Source: Polyangiaceae bacterium (lineage in GTDB: Bacteria; Myxococcota_A; Polyangia; Polyangiales; Polyangiaceae). From it: a stretch of 39,329 nucleotides of DNA. The DNA lies in assembly GCA_009781005.1 (NCBI GenBank), contig WQYX01000036.1, positions 1 through 39,329 of the forward strand, read 5' to 3'. This document shows positions 24,445 to 33,224 of this stretch, piece by piece. Position 1 is the first letter of the stretch. Every line of letters begins with the position of its first letter. The notes beneath the pieces are model-generated. The model worked only from the letters and a program-made list of their open reading frames with translations. It made no database searches and was not told where the DNA came from. The translations under genes were made by a program, and so were the position numbers.

Positions 24445-25494
24445 ATGAACCGACCCACGCTCCCCTTCGATCTCGCAGTGCCAATCATCCAGGCCCCCAT
24501 GGCAGGCGTTTCGACGCCAGCCCTCGCCGCAGCGGTTTCGAACGCGGGAGGACTTGGATCCATCGGCATCGGAGCAAGCACGGTCACCAATGCCCGCCAG
24601 ATGATCGAAGAGACGCGCGCGCTCACGGTGCGTCCGTTCAACGTCAACGTGTTCTGCCACGAACCCGCACGCCGCGATCCTGCGCGCGAGAGGGCATGGC
24701 TCGATCATCTCACGCCATTTTTCAACGAGCTCGGCACCCCTGCGCCAACGTCGCTCAGCGAGATCTACACGTCGTTCTTGGTCGACGACGAAGCGTTCGA
24801 GATGCTGCTCGCCGAGCGCCCGCCCATCGTCAGTTTCCATTTCGGCATCCCCTCGCCCGATCGCCTTGCCGCATTCCGAAAAGCAGGCATCAAAACCATG
24901 GCAACGGCCACGAACCCACGCGAGGCCGAACGAATCGAGAAGGCAGGCATCGACGTCATCATTGCGCAGGGAATCGAAGCTGGCGGACACCGAGGCACCT
25001 TCAATCCCAGCGAGGTCGACGAAGAATGGAGCACGAGTGTCCTCGTTCGATCTCTCGCGAGACAGACGAAGCTGCCCATCGTTGCCACGGGCGGCATCAT
25101 GGATGGCCGCGGAATCAAGGCTGCCCTCGAACTCGGCGCCTCCGGCGCACAACTTGGCACGGCGTTCATCTCGTGCCCCGAGTCGGCGGCGAACGCGAGC
25201 TACCGGCGTGCACTGAAGAGCGCGCGCGCAGCCACGACGAGGCTCACGTCGGTCGTGTCAGGTCGTCCCGCGCGCAGCATGGTCAATCGATTCATCGTCT
25301 ACGCGGAGACGGCGGGAAGCCCCGCGCCAGCCGCGTATCCTCTCGCGTACGACGCGGCAAAGCAGCTCAACGCCGCCGCCATGAAACATGACGACGACGG
25401 ATTTGCGGCACAGTGGGCGGGGCAAGGAGCACCGCTCGCCCGCGAGCTCGCAGCCGCCGAACTCTTAACGACACTCGCTCGCGAGATGACTTGA
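24445..25494 (+). CDS. Nitronate monooxygenase-like flavoprotein
   Basis: The product has 349 residues and fits the 2-nitropropane dioxygenase/NMO family, FMN-dependent TIM barrels that oxidise nitronates. Visible family motifs are [20 protein letters not shown] at the N-terminus, [15 protein letters not shown] in the middle, and [20 protein letters not shown] with GAQLGTAF, which bind the FMN phosphate. The length agrees with the family. The start ATG 24445 is 33 bases from the palindromic operator, so the toxin-antitoxin regulator might also affect it. Its last codons and stop lie within a solitary end of the interspersed repeat. Confidence 0.88.
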   Translation: MNRPTLPFDLAVPIIQAPMAGVSTPALAAAVSNAGGLGSIGIGASTVTNARQMIEETRALTVRPFNVNVFCHEPARRDPARERAWLDHLTPFFNELGTPAPTSLSEIYTSFLVDDEAFEMLLAERPPIVSFHFGIPSPDRLAAFRKAGIKTMATATNPREAERIEKAGIDVIIAQGIEAGGHRGTFNPSEVDEEWSTSVLVRSLARQTKLPIVATGGIMDGRGIKAALELGASGAQLGTAFISCPESAANASYRRALKSARAATTRLTSVVSGRPARSMVNRFIVYAETAGSPAPAAYPLAYDAAKQLNAAAMKHDDDGFAAQWAGQGAPLARELAAAELLTTLAREMT

Positions 25495-25501
25495 AAGCGG
25501 G
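25479..25501. repeat. Solitary end of the interspersed repeat
   Basis: TCGCGAGATGACTTGAAAGC followed by GGG resembles the inverted left end of copy A, with two extra bases. It spans the last codons and stop of the flavoprotein gene and abuts the TTA stop of the propeller gene on the other strand. No core is present, so this is a remnant or a selected short motif. Confidence 0.55.
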
Positions 25502-26884
25502 TTAATTCGCGAGCAGCGTGCGGAGTCGATTTCTCACGGCAGGCACCGTCATGGGATCGTTGGCAACGCTCTCGACGAGTTTGCGCCCGCTCTCAGGATC
25601 GGAGGCGATATCCACGAGCGTCTTCGTCGCGCCCTCGTCCTCGACCGTGGCGAGCTCGCGCACGAGCAAGCGTTGACCGGTCGTGAGCGTCGCTTCGCGG
25701 TTCGCAATCGCCTCGGCGATCTGCTGGGCGAGCGACGGGGCTGTGCCCTCGCTCGGGGGCGCACGAAACGTGTCGGCGCGCACGACGCAGCTCTTGATGG
25801 GTTCACCGAAGGAGCGCTCGAACGAGACCTGCCCCGTGCGCGCGTCGAGCACGACGATCTTGCCGTCTTCGCCGCAGACCATCACGCCGCCCGCGATCGC
25901 TTCACCACCAATGACGTCGCCTGCATGCGTATGTACCCACGCGAGCGCGCCGCGCGAAGACTCGAAGCCGAGGACGAACCGGAAGTCGTTCGCGTAAAAG
26001 CGTGAGGAGTCCAAGCCGAGGGAGTCCTTGGGCGCGCTCGGCCGCGCGAAGAGGCGGCTCCGGTCGCGCGCGTTCGCAACGGGTGGAAGCTTCTCCGTAC
26101 CCGGCGTGACGAGACGCGGCGCTCCGGGCAACTCGCGGCTGGGAAGTGAGATGCGGTGGGCGCCGTTGCTCGATGCAAGCCCGATCGCTTCGTCGAAGCG
26201 GACGAAGCCGGCGTCACCGAAGTAGAGCCTGTCACCGATGGTGAATGCGCGCGTGACCTCGCCTTCTAGGGCGATGCGGCCGATTTCGTCGCCCGTGCTC
26301 TCGTCGATCGCACTGACGTACCTTTTCTCCCACGGCACGAAGATGATGCCGGAAAGAACGGCGGGATCGCCGAGCCGCTTGTCGGTTTCGATCTGCCTTT
26401 TCACCGAGCCGTTGCGCGCGACGACGAGCATCGTCGAACCCGTACCGCGCGCGAACGTCACCACCGTGCCCACACCATCGTCTCCGGCGCCGAGCAATCT
26501 CGCGCCGCCCGTGGGTCTTGCCCAGAGGCGCCTGCCCGTCAGCGCATCGAGCGCAAATACCTCCCGGCTACCCGAGCCAACGACGATGCCGCGAGCGATG
26601 ATGGGACGCGCGTCGAGCGCGTGCTCGAACGTCCACGTGCTGCGGCTCGTGAGCGGCATGCCGATGATCTTGCCAGCGTCTCGACCCGCAACGGCGACGA
26701 CGACGTCTGCGCCGGGCGCAGGCTTGACGTTGCGAAGACGCTCCTCGACTTCACGAATGCTCTCTCCTCCGTCGCCCGTCCAGTTGGTCGAAAAGAGGCG
26801 CAGGCGCGACGGATTCGACATGCAACTCGTCGTCACGAGCGACAAGAGAACGCCGACTTTGAGCGATCGCGCATGAAGCCCCAA
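25502..26884 (-). CDS. PQQ-type beta-propeller lipoprotein
   Basis: The product has 460 residues from TTG 26884, the only start that leaves the signal peptide intact; no ATG or GTG lies in frame before the lipobox. The signal ends in lipobox VTTSC. Repeated motifs such as VFALDALTGRRLWARPT, VSAIDESTGDEIGRIAL and IVVLDARTGQVSFERSF mark a PQQ/WD-like propeller, similar to BamB-type proteins. The C-terminal 100 residues are helical. It is probably attached to the outer membrane; its partner is unknown. Confidence 0.8.
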   Translation of the reverse strand: MGLHARSLKVGVLLSLVTTSCMSNPSRLRLFSTNWTGDGGESIREVEERLRNVKPAPGADVVVAVAGRDAGKIIGMPLTSRSTWTFEHALDARPIIARGIVVGSGSREVFALDALTGRRLWARPTGGARLLGAGDDGVGTVVTFARGTGSTMLVVARNGSVKRQIETDKRLGDPAVLSGIIFVPWEKRYVSAIDESTGDEIGRIALEGEVTRAFTIGDRLYFGDAGFVRFDEAIGLASSNGAHRISLPSRELPGAPRLVTPGTEKLPPVANARDRSRLFARPSAPKDSLGLDSSRFYANDFRFVLGFESSRGALAWVHTHAGDVIGGEAIAGGVMVCGEDGKIVVLDARTGQVSFERSFGEPIKSCVVRADTFRAPPSEGTAPSLAQQIAEAIANREATLTTGQRLLVRELATVEDEGATKTLVDIASDPESGRKLVESVANDPMTVPAVRNRLRTLLAN

Positions 26885-26946
26885 GTGAGCTGCCGAGATA
26901 CCACGAAGGGAGGCCGCGCGCGCGGCGAGCGCGCGACAAGGTGCAG

Positions 26947-27269
26947 ACCGCTTTCAAGTTGACGCGAGGTTTCGAACCCCTCGCAGGTTGCTCCCGTCGT
27001 CTTTTGGTCGATTTGCGTCGCATCGCTTCGTTGCTCCTCCTCGAGCTGCACAAGCAGCTCTCGTCGGCGCGCCTCGCGCTGCTCGCAACTCGGCCAAAAT
27101 ACTCGGTCCACAACCTCCTCGGGGTTCGCGGCGGGGCCGAGGAGCGGACCGGAACAGCCTTGGTTGGCTTTGAGGACCGCACCGCAGGCCCCCCTGAGGT
27201 CCCGCCGTGGGCGGGCCGACAGCGCCGAAGGCGCCGTCGATGATGAGATCGCGGCAAATCGGAAGCGGT
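26947..27269. repeat. Interspersed structured repeat, copy C
   Basis: This is the longest copy, 323 bp, with the same 21-bp ends (left ACCGCTTTC, right GAAGCGGT) and the shared core GGCTTTGAGGACCGCACCGC. It holds a large insertion with outer arms CGAACCCC and GGGGTTCG, next arms AGGTTG and CAACCT, and an inner hairpin GAGCTGC/GCAGCTC. With its short flanks it fills the 410 bases between the propeller lipoprotein gene and mutL. No gene is seen here. Confidence 0.85.
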
Positions 27270-27294
27270 CCACGTGCTATGGGGTCGCGCGAAC

Positions 27295-29082
27295 ATGGGT
27301 CGCATTCGGAAGCTCGCAGACGAGCTCGCGAACCAGATCGCCGCCGGCGAGGTGGTGGAGCGCCCTGCGAGCATCGTCAAAGAGCTCGTCGAGAACGCGC
27401 TCGACGCGAACGCCACGCGCATCGTCGTCGATATCGAGCAAGGCGGACGAACGCTCATCCGCGTCACCGACGACGGCGACGGGATGACGCCCGACGATGC
27501 CATCGCCTGCTTCGAGCGCCACGCAACGAGCAAGATCGCGAAGCTCGCAGATCTCGCTGCGCTCGGCACCTTCGGCTTCCGCGGCGAGGCGCTTCCCAGC
27601 ATTGCGTCGGTTGCACGCACGGAGCTTCGCACGCGAGCCCGCGACGCGAGCGAAGGCGTCTCCGTCGTCACCGATGGCGGCAAACCGCGCGACGCCGTGC
27701 CCGCGGGCGGCGCCGTCGGCACCACGATTGCGGTGCGCGATCTGTTCTTCAACGTGCCTGCCCGGCGCAAATTCCTCAAGGCAACGGCCACCGAGAGTGC
27801 GCACGTCGGTGACGTCATCCTCGGCGCAGCACTCGCGCGCCCCGACGTGACCTTCGTGCTCTCGCGCGACGGCCGCATGGTCCGCAACTACCTTCGCGTT
27901 GCAACGCGGAGCGAGCGAGCACGAGCCGCGCTCGCCGGCGAGAAACTTGTAGAATGCATATTCGAACGCGGGCCGATTCGCGGTGAAGCCATGCTCGCCC
28001 CGCCCGAGTGCGCGCGTGCGGGGACCACGGGACTGTCGCTCCTCGTCAACGGACGCCACGTCCGGGATCGCCAACTCGCTCGCGCCGTGGCCCAAGCCTA
28101 CGGCTCGGTGCTCGAGAGCGGCCGGTACCCCGTGGGTGTCGTCTGGCTCGACATCCCGCCCGATCTCGTCGACGTCAACGTCCACCCGCAGAAGATAGAG
28201 GTACGTTTCGTCGACGCGCGCGGCGTCTTCGACGTCGTGACGCGCGAGATCGGCGCGGCGCTTTCGCGATCGTTCGGATTGCCGACGCTCGGAGAGCCGC
28301 AAGTGCCGTGGGCTCATCGCAACATCGCCATTCCCACGTATGCGAGCGCATCGAGCAGCAAGTGGTCGCAACCGGAGGTGATGCCGCTCGCTGACAGTGC
28401 TGCATCGCCATCACCGCTACCTGAAACGAATCTCTTCATGCCGCCCGCAGATCCGCTGCCAGCACCTGCGAGCGATCTGCCACCGAATCTCTTCGGCCCC
28501 GCGAGCCTTTATGCATCGCTTCGTTTCGTTGGTCAGGTCAAAGCAACGTATCTCGTCTGCGAAGGAGCGGACGGCCTCTACGTGCTCGATCAACACGCCG
28601 CCGCCGAACGCGTCACCTTCGATCGATTGAGGCGCGCGCACGCGGCTCACAGCCTCGGCATGCAGCGGCTCCTCGTGCCCGAAGTCGTCGATCTCGCGCC
28701 GGGCGAAGTGGCGCTCCTCGAGGAGCAAGCCGAGGACGTGATGCGCCTCGGCGTCGAGGTGCGCGCAGTGGGCGAGAGCGCGGTGGCGGTGCACGGCGTG
28801 CCGGGGCTGCTCGCGCACGCCGAGCCCGCACGCGTCCTTCGCGATCTCGTCGCCGAGCTCGGGCGCGCCGCGGGTCGGCCCTTTCGCGGCGCGGTCGATC
28901 TCGTGCTCGCCACGATGGCGTGTCACGGATCGGTGCGTGCTGGCGACGTCGTCACGCGCGAGGAGGCAGAGGCGCTGCTCGCAGCACTCGACGACGTCGA
29001 CTTCGCAGGTCACTGTCCTCACGGCCGGCCCGTCATCATGCGCATGTCCTTCAACGAGCTCGGGAGACGCGTTGGAAGATAG
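27295..29082 (+). CDS. mutL: DNA mismatch repair protein MutL
   Basis: The product has 595 residues from ATG 27295; GTG 27274 would add seven. The N-terminal GHKL ATPase has motif I KELVENALDA (Glu33), motif II DDGDGM, TSKI, and motif III GTFGFRGEAL (residues 91-100). A Pro-rich linker runs from about residue 345 to 400. The C-terminal dimerisation domain carries DQHAAAERVTFD (residues 432-443), close to the metal-binding DQHA(X)2E(X)4E endonuclease motif but with Asp in place of the last Glu, and later ACHGSVRAGD and CPHGRPV. An endonuclease-type MutL is likely. It is coupled to miaA, a common arrangement. Confidence 0.95.
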   Translation: MGRIRKLADELANQIAAGEVVERPASIVKELVENALDANATRIVVDIEQGGRTLIRVTDDGDGMTPDDAIACFERHATSKIAKLADLAALGTFGFRGEALPSIASVARTELRTRARDASEGVSVVTDGGKPRDAVPAGGAVGTTIAVRDLFFNVPARRKFLKATATESAHVGDVILGAALARPDVTFVLSRDGRMVRNYLRVATRSERARAALAGEKLVECIFERGPIRGEAMLAPPECARAGTTGLSLLVNGRHVRDRQLARAVAQAYGSVLESGRYPVGVVWLDIPPDLVDVNVHPQKIEVRFVDARGVFDVVTREIGAALSRSFGLPTLGEPQVPWAHRNIAIPTYASASSSKWSQPEVMPLADSAASPSPLPETNLFMPPADPLPAPASDLPPNLFGPASLYASLRFVGQVKATYLVCEGADGLYVLDQHAAAERVTFDRLRRAHAAHSLGMQRLLVPEVVDLAPGEVALLEEQAEDVMRLGVEVRAVGESAVAVHGVPGLLAHAEPARVLRDLVAELGRAAGRPFRGAVDLVLATMACHGSVRAGDVVTREEAEALLAALDDVDFAGHCPHGRPVIMRMSFNELGRRVGR

Positions 29083-30013
29083 CGAGCACGCTTTCGAGGA
29101 TCGGGTCAGCCGCGTCCTCGCGATCGCGAGAGAAAAACCCGACCGCCTCCTCTGCGTCGTTGGTCCCACGGCGTCTGGCAAAACCGATCTCGCCGTCGCC
29201 GTCTGCGAACGCGTGGGCGGCGAAGTGATCTCGGCCGACAGCGTGCAGATCTACCGCTGCTTCGATATCGGCTCTGGCAAGCCGTCACTCGAAGAGCAAG
29301 CGCGCGCGCCCCATCATCTCATCGACGCGTTCGATCCCCTGAGCCCCGTCGATGCCGTGTCGTACGCACGATTCGCGACGGAAGCCATCGCCGGCGTGCG
29401 CGCCCGCGGAAAGATCCCCGTGCTCGTGGGGGGCACGTATTTCTGGGTGCGCGCGCTCGTCATGGGTCTCGCCGAGGCGCCCGCCGCAAACGCCGTCATT
29501 CGGGCAAAGCACCGTGCGACGGTCGAGCAATTTGGTCGCTCGGCGCTCCACGCCGAGCTCGAAAAGATCGACGCTGCATCGGCCGCGCGCCTCCACCTCA
29601 ATGACGTCGTGCGCGTGAGCCGCGCCCTCGAGGTCTTCGAGTTGTCCGGCCGCACGATGTCCGAGTGGCAGGCCGAGCATGGCTTTCGCGAAACGAAGAT
29701 GGATGCATCCTTCATCGGGATCCGCGTCGAGCAGGGCGAGCTCACGAGGCGCATCACCCAACGGGTCGACACGTGGCTCGCGAGCGGCTGGCTCGACGAG
29801 GTTCGTTCCCTCATCGATCGCGGCTACGGCGGCGCGCGCGCCATGGGTTCGGTCGGTTACAAAGAGGTGCACGCCTTCGTGACGAGCAAGGAAGGCGCGG
29901 CCGACACGCGCGAGGTGCGGCTCGCCCTGCGCGATCGCATCGTGCAAAGTACACGCATCTTCGCTCGGCGACAGCGCACCTGGCTCCATAAAGCCCCCGT
30001 GGAGTGGGTTTAG
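29072..30013 (+). CDS. miaA: tRNA dimethylallyltransferase MiaA
   Basis: The product has 313 residues, starting at TTG 29072 with GGGAG five bases upstream and overlapping the mutL stop by 11 bases. It transfers the dimethylallyl group to A37 of tRNAs that read codons beginning with U. The P-loop GPTASGKT lies at residues 31-38, followed by ISADSVQIYRCFDIGSGKP with the substrate-binding Asp and Gln, and VLVGGTYFWVRAL. The later segment GSVGYKEV and the basic C-terminus IFARRQRTWL match the family. Length is typical. The gene end overlaps convergent cysS by four bases. Confidence 0.94.
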   Translation: MEDSEHAFEDRVSRVLAIAREKPDRLLCVVGPTASGKTDLAVAVCERVGGEVISADSVQIYRCFDIGSGKPSLEEQARAPHHLIDAFDPLSPVDAVSYARFATEAIAGVRARGKIPVLVGGTYFWVRALVMGLAEAPAANAVIRAKHRATVEQFGRSALHAELEKIDAASAARLHLNDVVRVSRALEVFELSGRTMSEWQAEHGFRETKMDASFIGIRVEQGELTRRITQRVDTWLASGWLDEVRSLIDRGYGGARAMGSVGYKEVHAFVTSKEGAADTREVRLALRDRIVQSTRIFARRQRTWLHKAPVEWV

Positions 30014-31542
30014 ACGCTAATCCTCCAGCCGCTCCCCGCCGTGCCGTCGAAGACTTCCACACCGAGCTCTGTGAGCTCTTTGCGAATCGCATCGGCCTTT
30101 GCGAAGTCTTTTGCGGCCCGGGCTTCCGTGCGCTCTACAATCTTTTGATCGATCATGCTCGCATCGAGCTTGCGCAGCATGAGGCGCCGCGCACGCGTGC
30201 GTGACCAATACTCGTCGCTCGTCGCTTGCATCAATCCGAGCGGCGCACACGCCGCCCCGAACGCGCGCGCAGCCTTTGCCGCAAGACCACGCACGGCTCC
30301 GAACTTCGCCGGATCTCTCCGCATCTTTGGTATTTGCATCACAATTTCATTGGCGGCTTTTGCCATTTCCGCAAGGACCGAGAGTGCTTGCGGTGTATTC
30401 AGATCGCGATCCAGCGCCTCGAGCACATGGTTGCGTGCTTCGTCGATGATTTTCGCTTGGCCCTGGAGCACGTTGGAGTCATTGGGCTCATGATCCTCGG
30501 CCGCCGCAACGAGCGCATCCAGTGTGGAATACAGGTAATCCATCCGGCGCTCGGCCTCGTCGACGCCCGGGAACGTGACGCGCCCGTCCGTTTTTTTGTC
30601 GACGTCGAACGAGAGCGGCCCGCGGTAATGCGTGCCGAGAAAGAAGTACCGGAGCGCTTCCGGATCGTTTCGCTCTCGCGCATCACGGATGGTGACGAAG
30701 TTGCCGAGCGATTTGCTCATTTTTTCTTTGTCAATTTCGAGAAAGCCGCCGTGCAGCCAATATCGCGCGAATTCGGGACCTGAATTGGATTCACTTTGCG
30801 CAATTTCATTTTCGTGATGCGGGAAAATGAGATCCATTCCCCCGCAGTGGATGTCGATATGCTCACCGAGATGGCGCATGGCCATGGCCGAACACTCGAT
30901 ATGCCATCCGGGGCGCCCCTTGCCCCACGGGCTGTCCCAACCGAACGCGTCGGCACCGGAAGATTTCCAGAGTGCGAAGTCGAGAGGATCGCGTTTTACA
31001 TCTTCGGCGCCTGCGCTGAGACGCTCGCTCGCGCCCGCACGAAGCTCGTCGATGTTGCGGCGTGAAAGCTTGCCGTAGGCAGAGAAGCTGCGCACTGCAA
31101 AGTAGACGTCCTTGCCTGCAGGGGTCTCCGAAACATAGGCGTGACCCTTTGCGATGAGTTTTTCGACGAGCCCGATGATGTCGCCGATGCTGGTGGAGAC
31201 GCGTGGTTCGACGTCGGGCAAGAGGCAGCCAAGGGCAGCGAGATCTTCCTTCGCGAGCTCGCTCATGCGCTGGGACAGCGCGAGCGGCTCTTGCCCCGTG
31301 GTGCGAGCGCGCTCCACGATCTTGTCGTCAACGTCGGTCACGTTTCGGCAATAAGTCACTCTGAACCCGCGCGCGCGGAGGTAGCGGCAGAGAACGTCGA
31401 ACGTCGTGTACGTACGCGCGTGCCCTGCGTGCGCGAGATCGTAGGTCGTGATACCGCAGACATAGAGTTTGACCTCGCCGGCGGTCATGGGGACGAAGTC
31501 TTCGAGCTTCTGCGTGAGCGTGTTGTAGAGGCGGACGGGCAT
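30010..31542 (-). CDS. cysS: Cysteinyl-tRNA synthetase
   Basis: The product has 510 residues, a class I synthetase that charges tRNA-Cys in the cytoplasm. The HIGH-type motif reads HAGH at residues 38-41 within TTYDLAHAGHART, and KMSKS is at 274-278. The zinc site is complete: Cys29, Cys217, His242 and Glu246, with the spacing of the Escherichia coli enzyme. The C-terminal helical domain is of normal length. The upstream region holds a roughly 30-base sequence also found before the gene at 34242. Confidence 0.95.
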   Translation of the reverse strand: MPVRLYNTLTQKLEDFVPMTAGEVKLYVCGITTYDLAHAGHARTYTTFDVLCRYLRARGFRVTYCRNVTDVDDKIVERARTTGQEPLALSQRMSELAKEDLAALGCLLPDVEPRVSTSIGDIIGLVEKLIAKGHAYVSETPAGKDVYFAVRSFSAYGKLSRRNIDELRAGASERLSAGAEDVKRDPLDFALWKSSGADAFGWDSPWGKGRPGWHIECSAMAMRHLGEHIDIHCGGMDLIFPHHENEIAQSESNSGPEFARYWLHGGFLEIDKEKMSKSLGNFVTIRDARERNDPEALRYFFLGTHYRGPLSFDVDKKTDGRVTFPGVDEAERRMDYLYSTLDALVAAAEDHEPNDSNVLQGQAKIIDEARNHVLEALDRDLNTPQALSVLAEMAKAANEIVMQIPKMRRDPAKFGAVRGLAAKAARAFGAACAPLGLMQATSDEYWSRTRARRLMLRKLDASMIDQKIVERTEARAAKDFAKADAIRKELTELGVEVFDGTAGSGWRISV

Positions 31543-31558
31543 TTTCGCCGGACGGTAT

Positions 31559-31592
31559 AGCGCCTCCGTGCACTCCTTCGTGTTAAAAGCGG
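31559..31592 (+). repeat. Short dispersed repeat, copy 1, near cysS
   Basis: AGCGCCTCCG, then ACTCCTTCGTG and TAAA in order match 34201-34232 in the same orientation, about 26 identities in the first 30 bases. The two copies bracket a 2.6-kb segment of lower GC with a pseudogene. On the cysS strand it holds AAGGAG and may be part of its leader. Confidence 0.6.
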
Positions 31593-31622
31593 TGCGACGT
31601 GAGGGAAGGCGCGCCTCCGGTA

Positions 31623-33065
31623 TTACGGACTGGCAGACTGGTAACTTGCCACCACCTGACTACCTGAGTCCGAAGTGAAGTTCGTCCATGCAAGAACAGT
31701 ATCGCCCTTGGCATTGGTGGCGAGTGCTGGTGACCATCCCGTGGTGGCACTTGCCATTGGGTCTTGGAAGGGTTGGGACGTCCAGGTTCCGCTACTGGCG
31801 CTGTAATATCCGGCCCATAAACCATGGTCATCATTGGAGGAGTCTCGATTCCAGGCAGCATGGATGTTCCCTGCTCCATCCATGCTCAATGCTGGCAGGA
31901 ACTGGCTATCCAAGAGTCCAGTCGCACTAAGGGTCTGCGCGTCCCCCCACGCTCCGCCCGCAGGTGCCACACTGACTTTGAGCGACATATCTGATTCCAC
32001 CCATGCGACGGCGGCAGATCCACCCGTTGACACAGCAAAAATGGGGTTCGGCAACCATGAGCCGTTTGCCGTTGGAGAGTCGACGGGCGTCGCATCTTGC
32101 CAGCCGTCTGTATAGCGTTTGGTCCAGACTTGGGACCTTGCAACTCCACTGCTCATGTGCCATTCGCTCCATGCAACAATGGCTTGGCCGCTGCTGTCCA
32201 TCCCGATCTTCGGATCGGAGATTTTTGTAAAATCCGGATCGACATCATTGGCGATGACCGTGGAGACTGTGCCCCAGCCGCTACCAGGAGTGAAGCGATT
32301 GCTTGTGATACTGTGATCGGAGGGTGAACCGTAAATTGCTGTTGTCCAGGTCGCCACCGCATCGCCCGCGGGGGAAACGGCAAGCTGTACATTCAATTCC
32401 TTGGATGTCCAATCGGGGTTATCTGCACCAATGTTGACAGGGTCTCCCCACCCTGCGCCAAATACATATCGGTTCGCGAAGACACGTGACGTGAGGTTGG
32501 CGTACCTGCTCCAGGCCACCAAGGCTGCACCGGTTGCATCGAGGCCGACCGAAATGGTGGAGGAGTTGTCTGGACTCGCATCGAGTTGCGAGGCAGTCCC
32601 CCAGCCTGATGCAGGGTCGAAAGCTTTCGCCCACAGTTCGATAGAACCACCACCCACTTGCTGCAGCCAGAAAAGCATTGCCCGTCCTGATGCAGGGTCC
32701 ATGGCAACGCGATAGGGGCTGGGGATGCCGTACGTTGACACGGCGACATCCGTGACCTTCTGTGCTGTCTGCCAAACATTGCCCGTGTAATAGCTCGAAT
32801 ACAAAAATGTACTCAATGAGGATTGATCGTCCTGTTGGACCCAAACTACGACGGCATTGCCTGCGTCATCCACGGCCGCAACGGGACCGCCAGCCGGGGC
32901 CGTAGACAACACGACAGGCGTTGACGAGGAGGGGGGATTCGAGGGTCCGCCGGAATCCGCTCCGTCACCACCGCCCGACCCATCGCTGCTGCTGCTACAG
33001 GCCGACAAGAGCGGCACCAGACAAGCCAGCTGTGCTGCACAAACCAAAGCAAAAAGTCTTTTCAT
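31623..33065 (-). CDS. Beta-propeller lipoprotein of unknown function
   Basis: The product has 480 residues from ATG 33065; the frame is open further upstream, but the signal peptide begins here. The lipobox is LLSAC, followed by a Ser/Gly-rich linker. The body has seven to eight repeats of a DxxGxAxVAW pattern, for example DDAGNAVVVWVQQ, DATGAALVAWSRY, SPAGDAVATWTT, DSSGQAIVAWSEW, DGAGNIHAAWNR and NAKGDTVLAWTNF, at a spacing of roughly 50 residues. This suggests a propeller of about eight blades. No catalytic residues are evident. Composition appears lower in GC than mutL or cysS, which fits a recent arrival in the segment. Confidence 0.78.
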   Translation of the reverse strand: MKRLFALVCAAQLACLVPLLSACSSSSDGSGGGDGADSGGPSNPPSSSTPVVLSTAPAGGPVAAVDDAGNAVVVWVQQDDQSSLSTFLYSSYYTGNVWQTAQKVTDVAVSTYGIPSPYRVAMDPASGRAMLFWLQQVGGGSIELWAKAFDPASGWGTASQLDASPDNSSTISVGLDATGAALVAWSRYANLTSRVFANRYVFGAGWGDPVNIGADNPDWTSKELNVQLAVSPAGDAVATWTTAIYGSPSDHSITSNRFTPGSGWGTVSTVIANDVDPDFTKISDPKIGMDSSGQAIVAWSEWHMSSGVARSQVWTKRYTDGWQDATPVDSPTANGSWLPNPIFAVSTGGSAAVAWVESDMSLKVSVAPAGGAWGDAQTLSATGLLDSQFLPALSMDGAGNIHAAWNRDSSNDDHGLWAGYYSASSGTWTSQPFQDPMASATTGWSPALATNAKGDTVLAWTNFTSDSGSQVVASYQSASP

Positions 33066-33141
33066 TTCCAGTCTATACACAAAGTGAGCACTTCTATCAA
33101 GCCGTCCGCGGGATCCGAAAAGCCGCTCCCGCGGCGTTGCC

Positions 33142-33176
33142 AGCACGACTGCCGGAAGTATTCCGGCAGCCGTGCT
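33142..33176. other. Strong hairpin between divergent genes
   Basis: Arms AGCACG plus CTGCCGGAA pair with TTCCGGCAG plus CGTGCT around a GTA loop, giving 15 pairs and one A-C mismatch. It has no T-run on either strand. It lies in the 160 bases between the propeller lipoprotein and the beta-helix pseudogene, so it could act as an operator, an RNA element or a leftover of an inserted sequence. Confidence 0.65.
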
Positions 33177-33224
33177 AATGTAGCTCAGCGCTGGGTATGT
33201 GCTCGGCAGGAGAGGGAGGCATTC

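Noticed and set aside
20051..27269. CRISPR array formed by the three repeat copies
   Set aside because: The copies are kilobases apart, unequal in length, with genes between them and no cas genes. They are interspersed repeats.
26751..27887. Antisense frame running from the propeller gene through repeat copy C into mutL
   Set aside because: It crosses two real genes and a repeat, and has no coherent protein features.
27277..28371. Long antisense frame across mutL
   Set aside because: The sense strand holds all MutL motifs. The antisense product is Arg/Ala/Asp-rich without a known domain, a typical shadow of GC-rich coding DNA.
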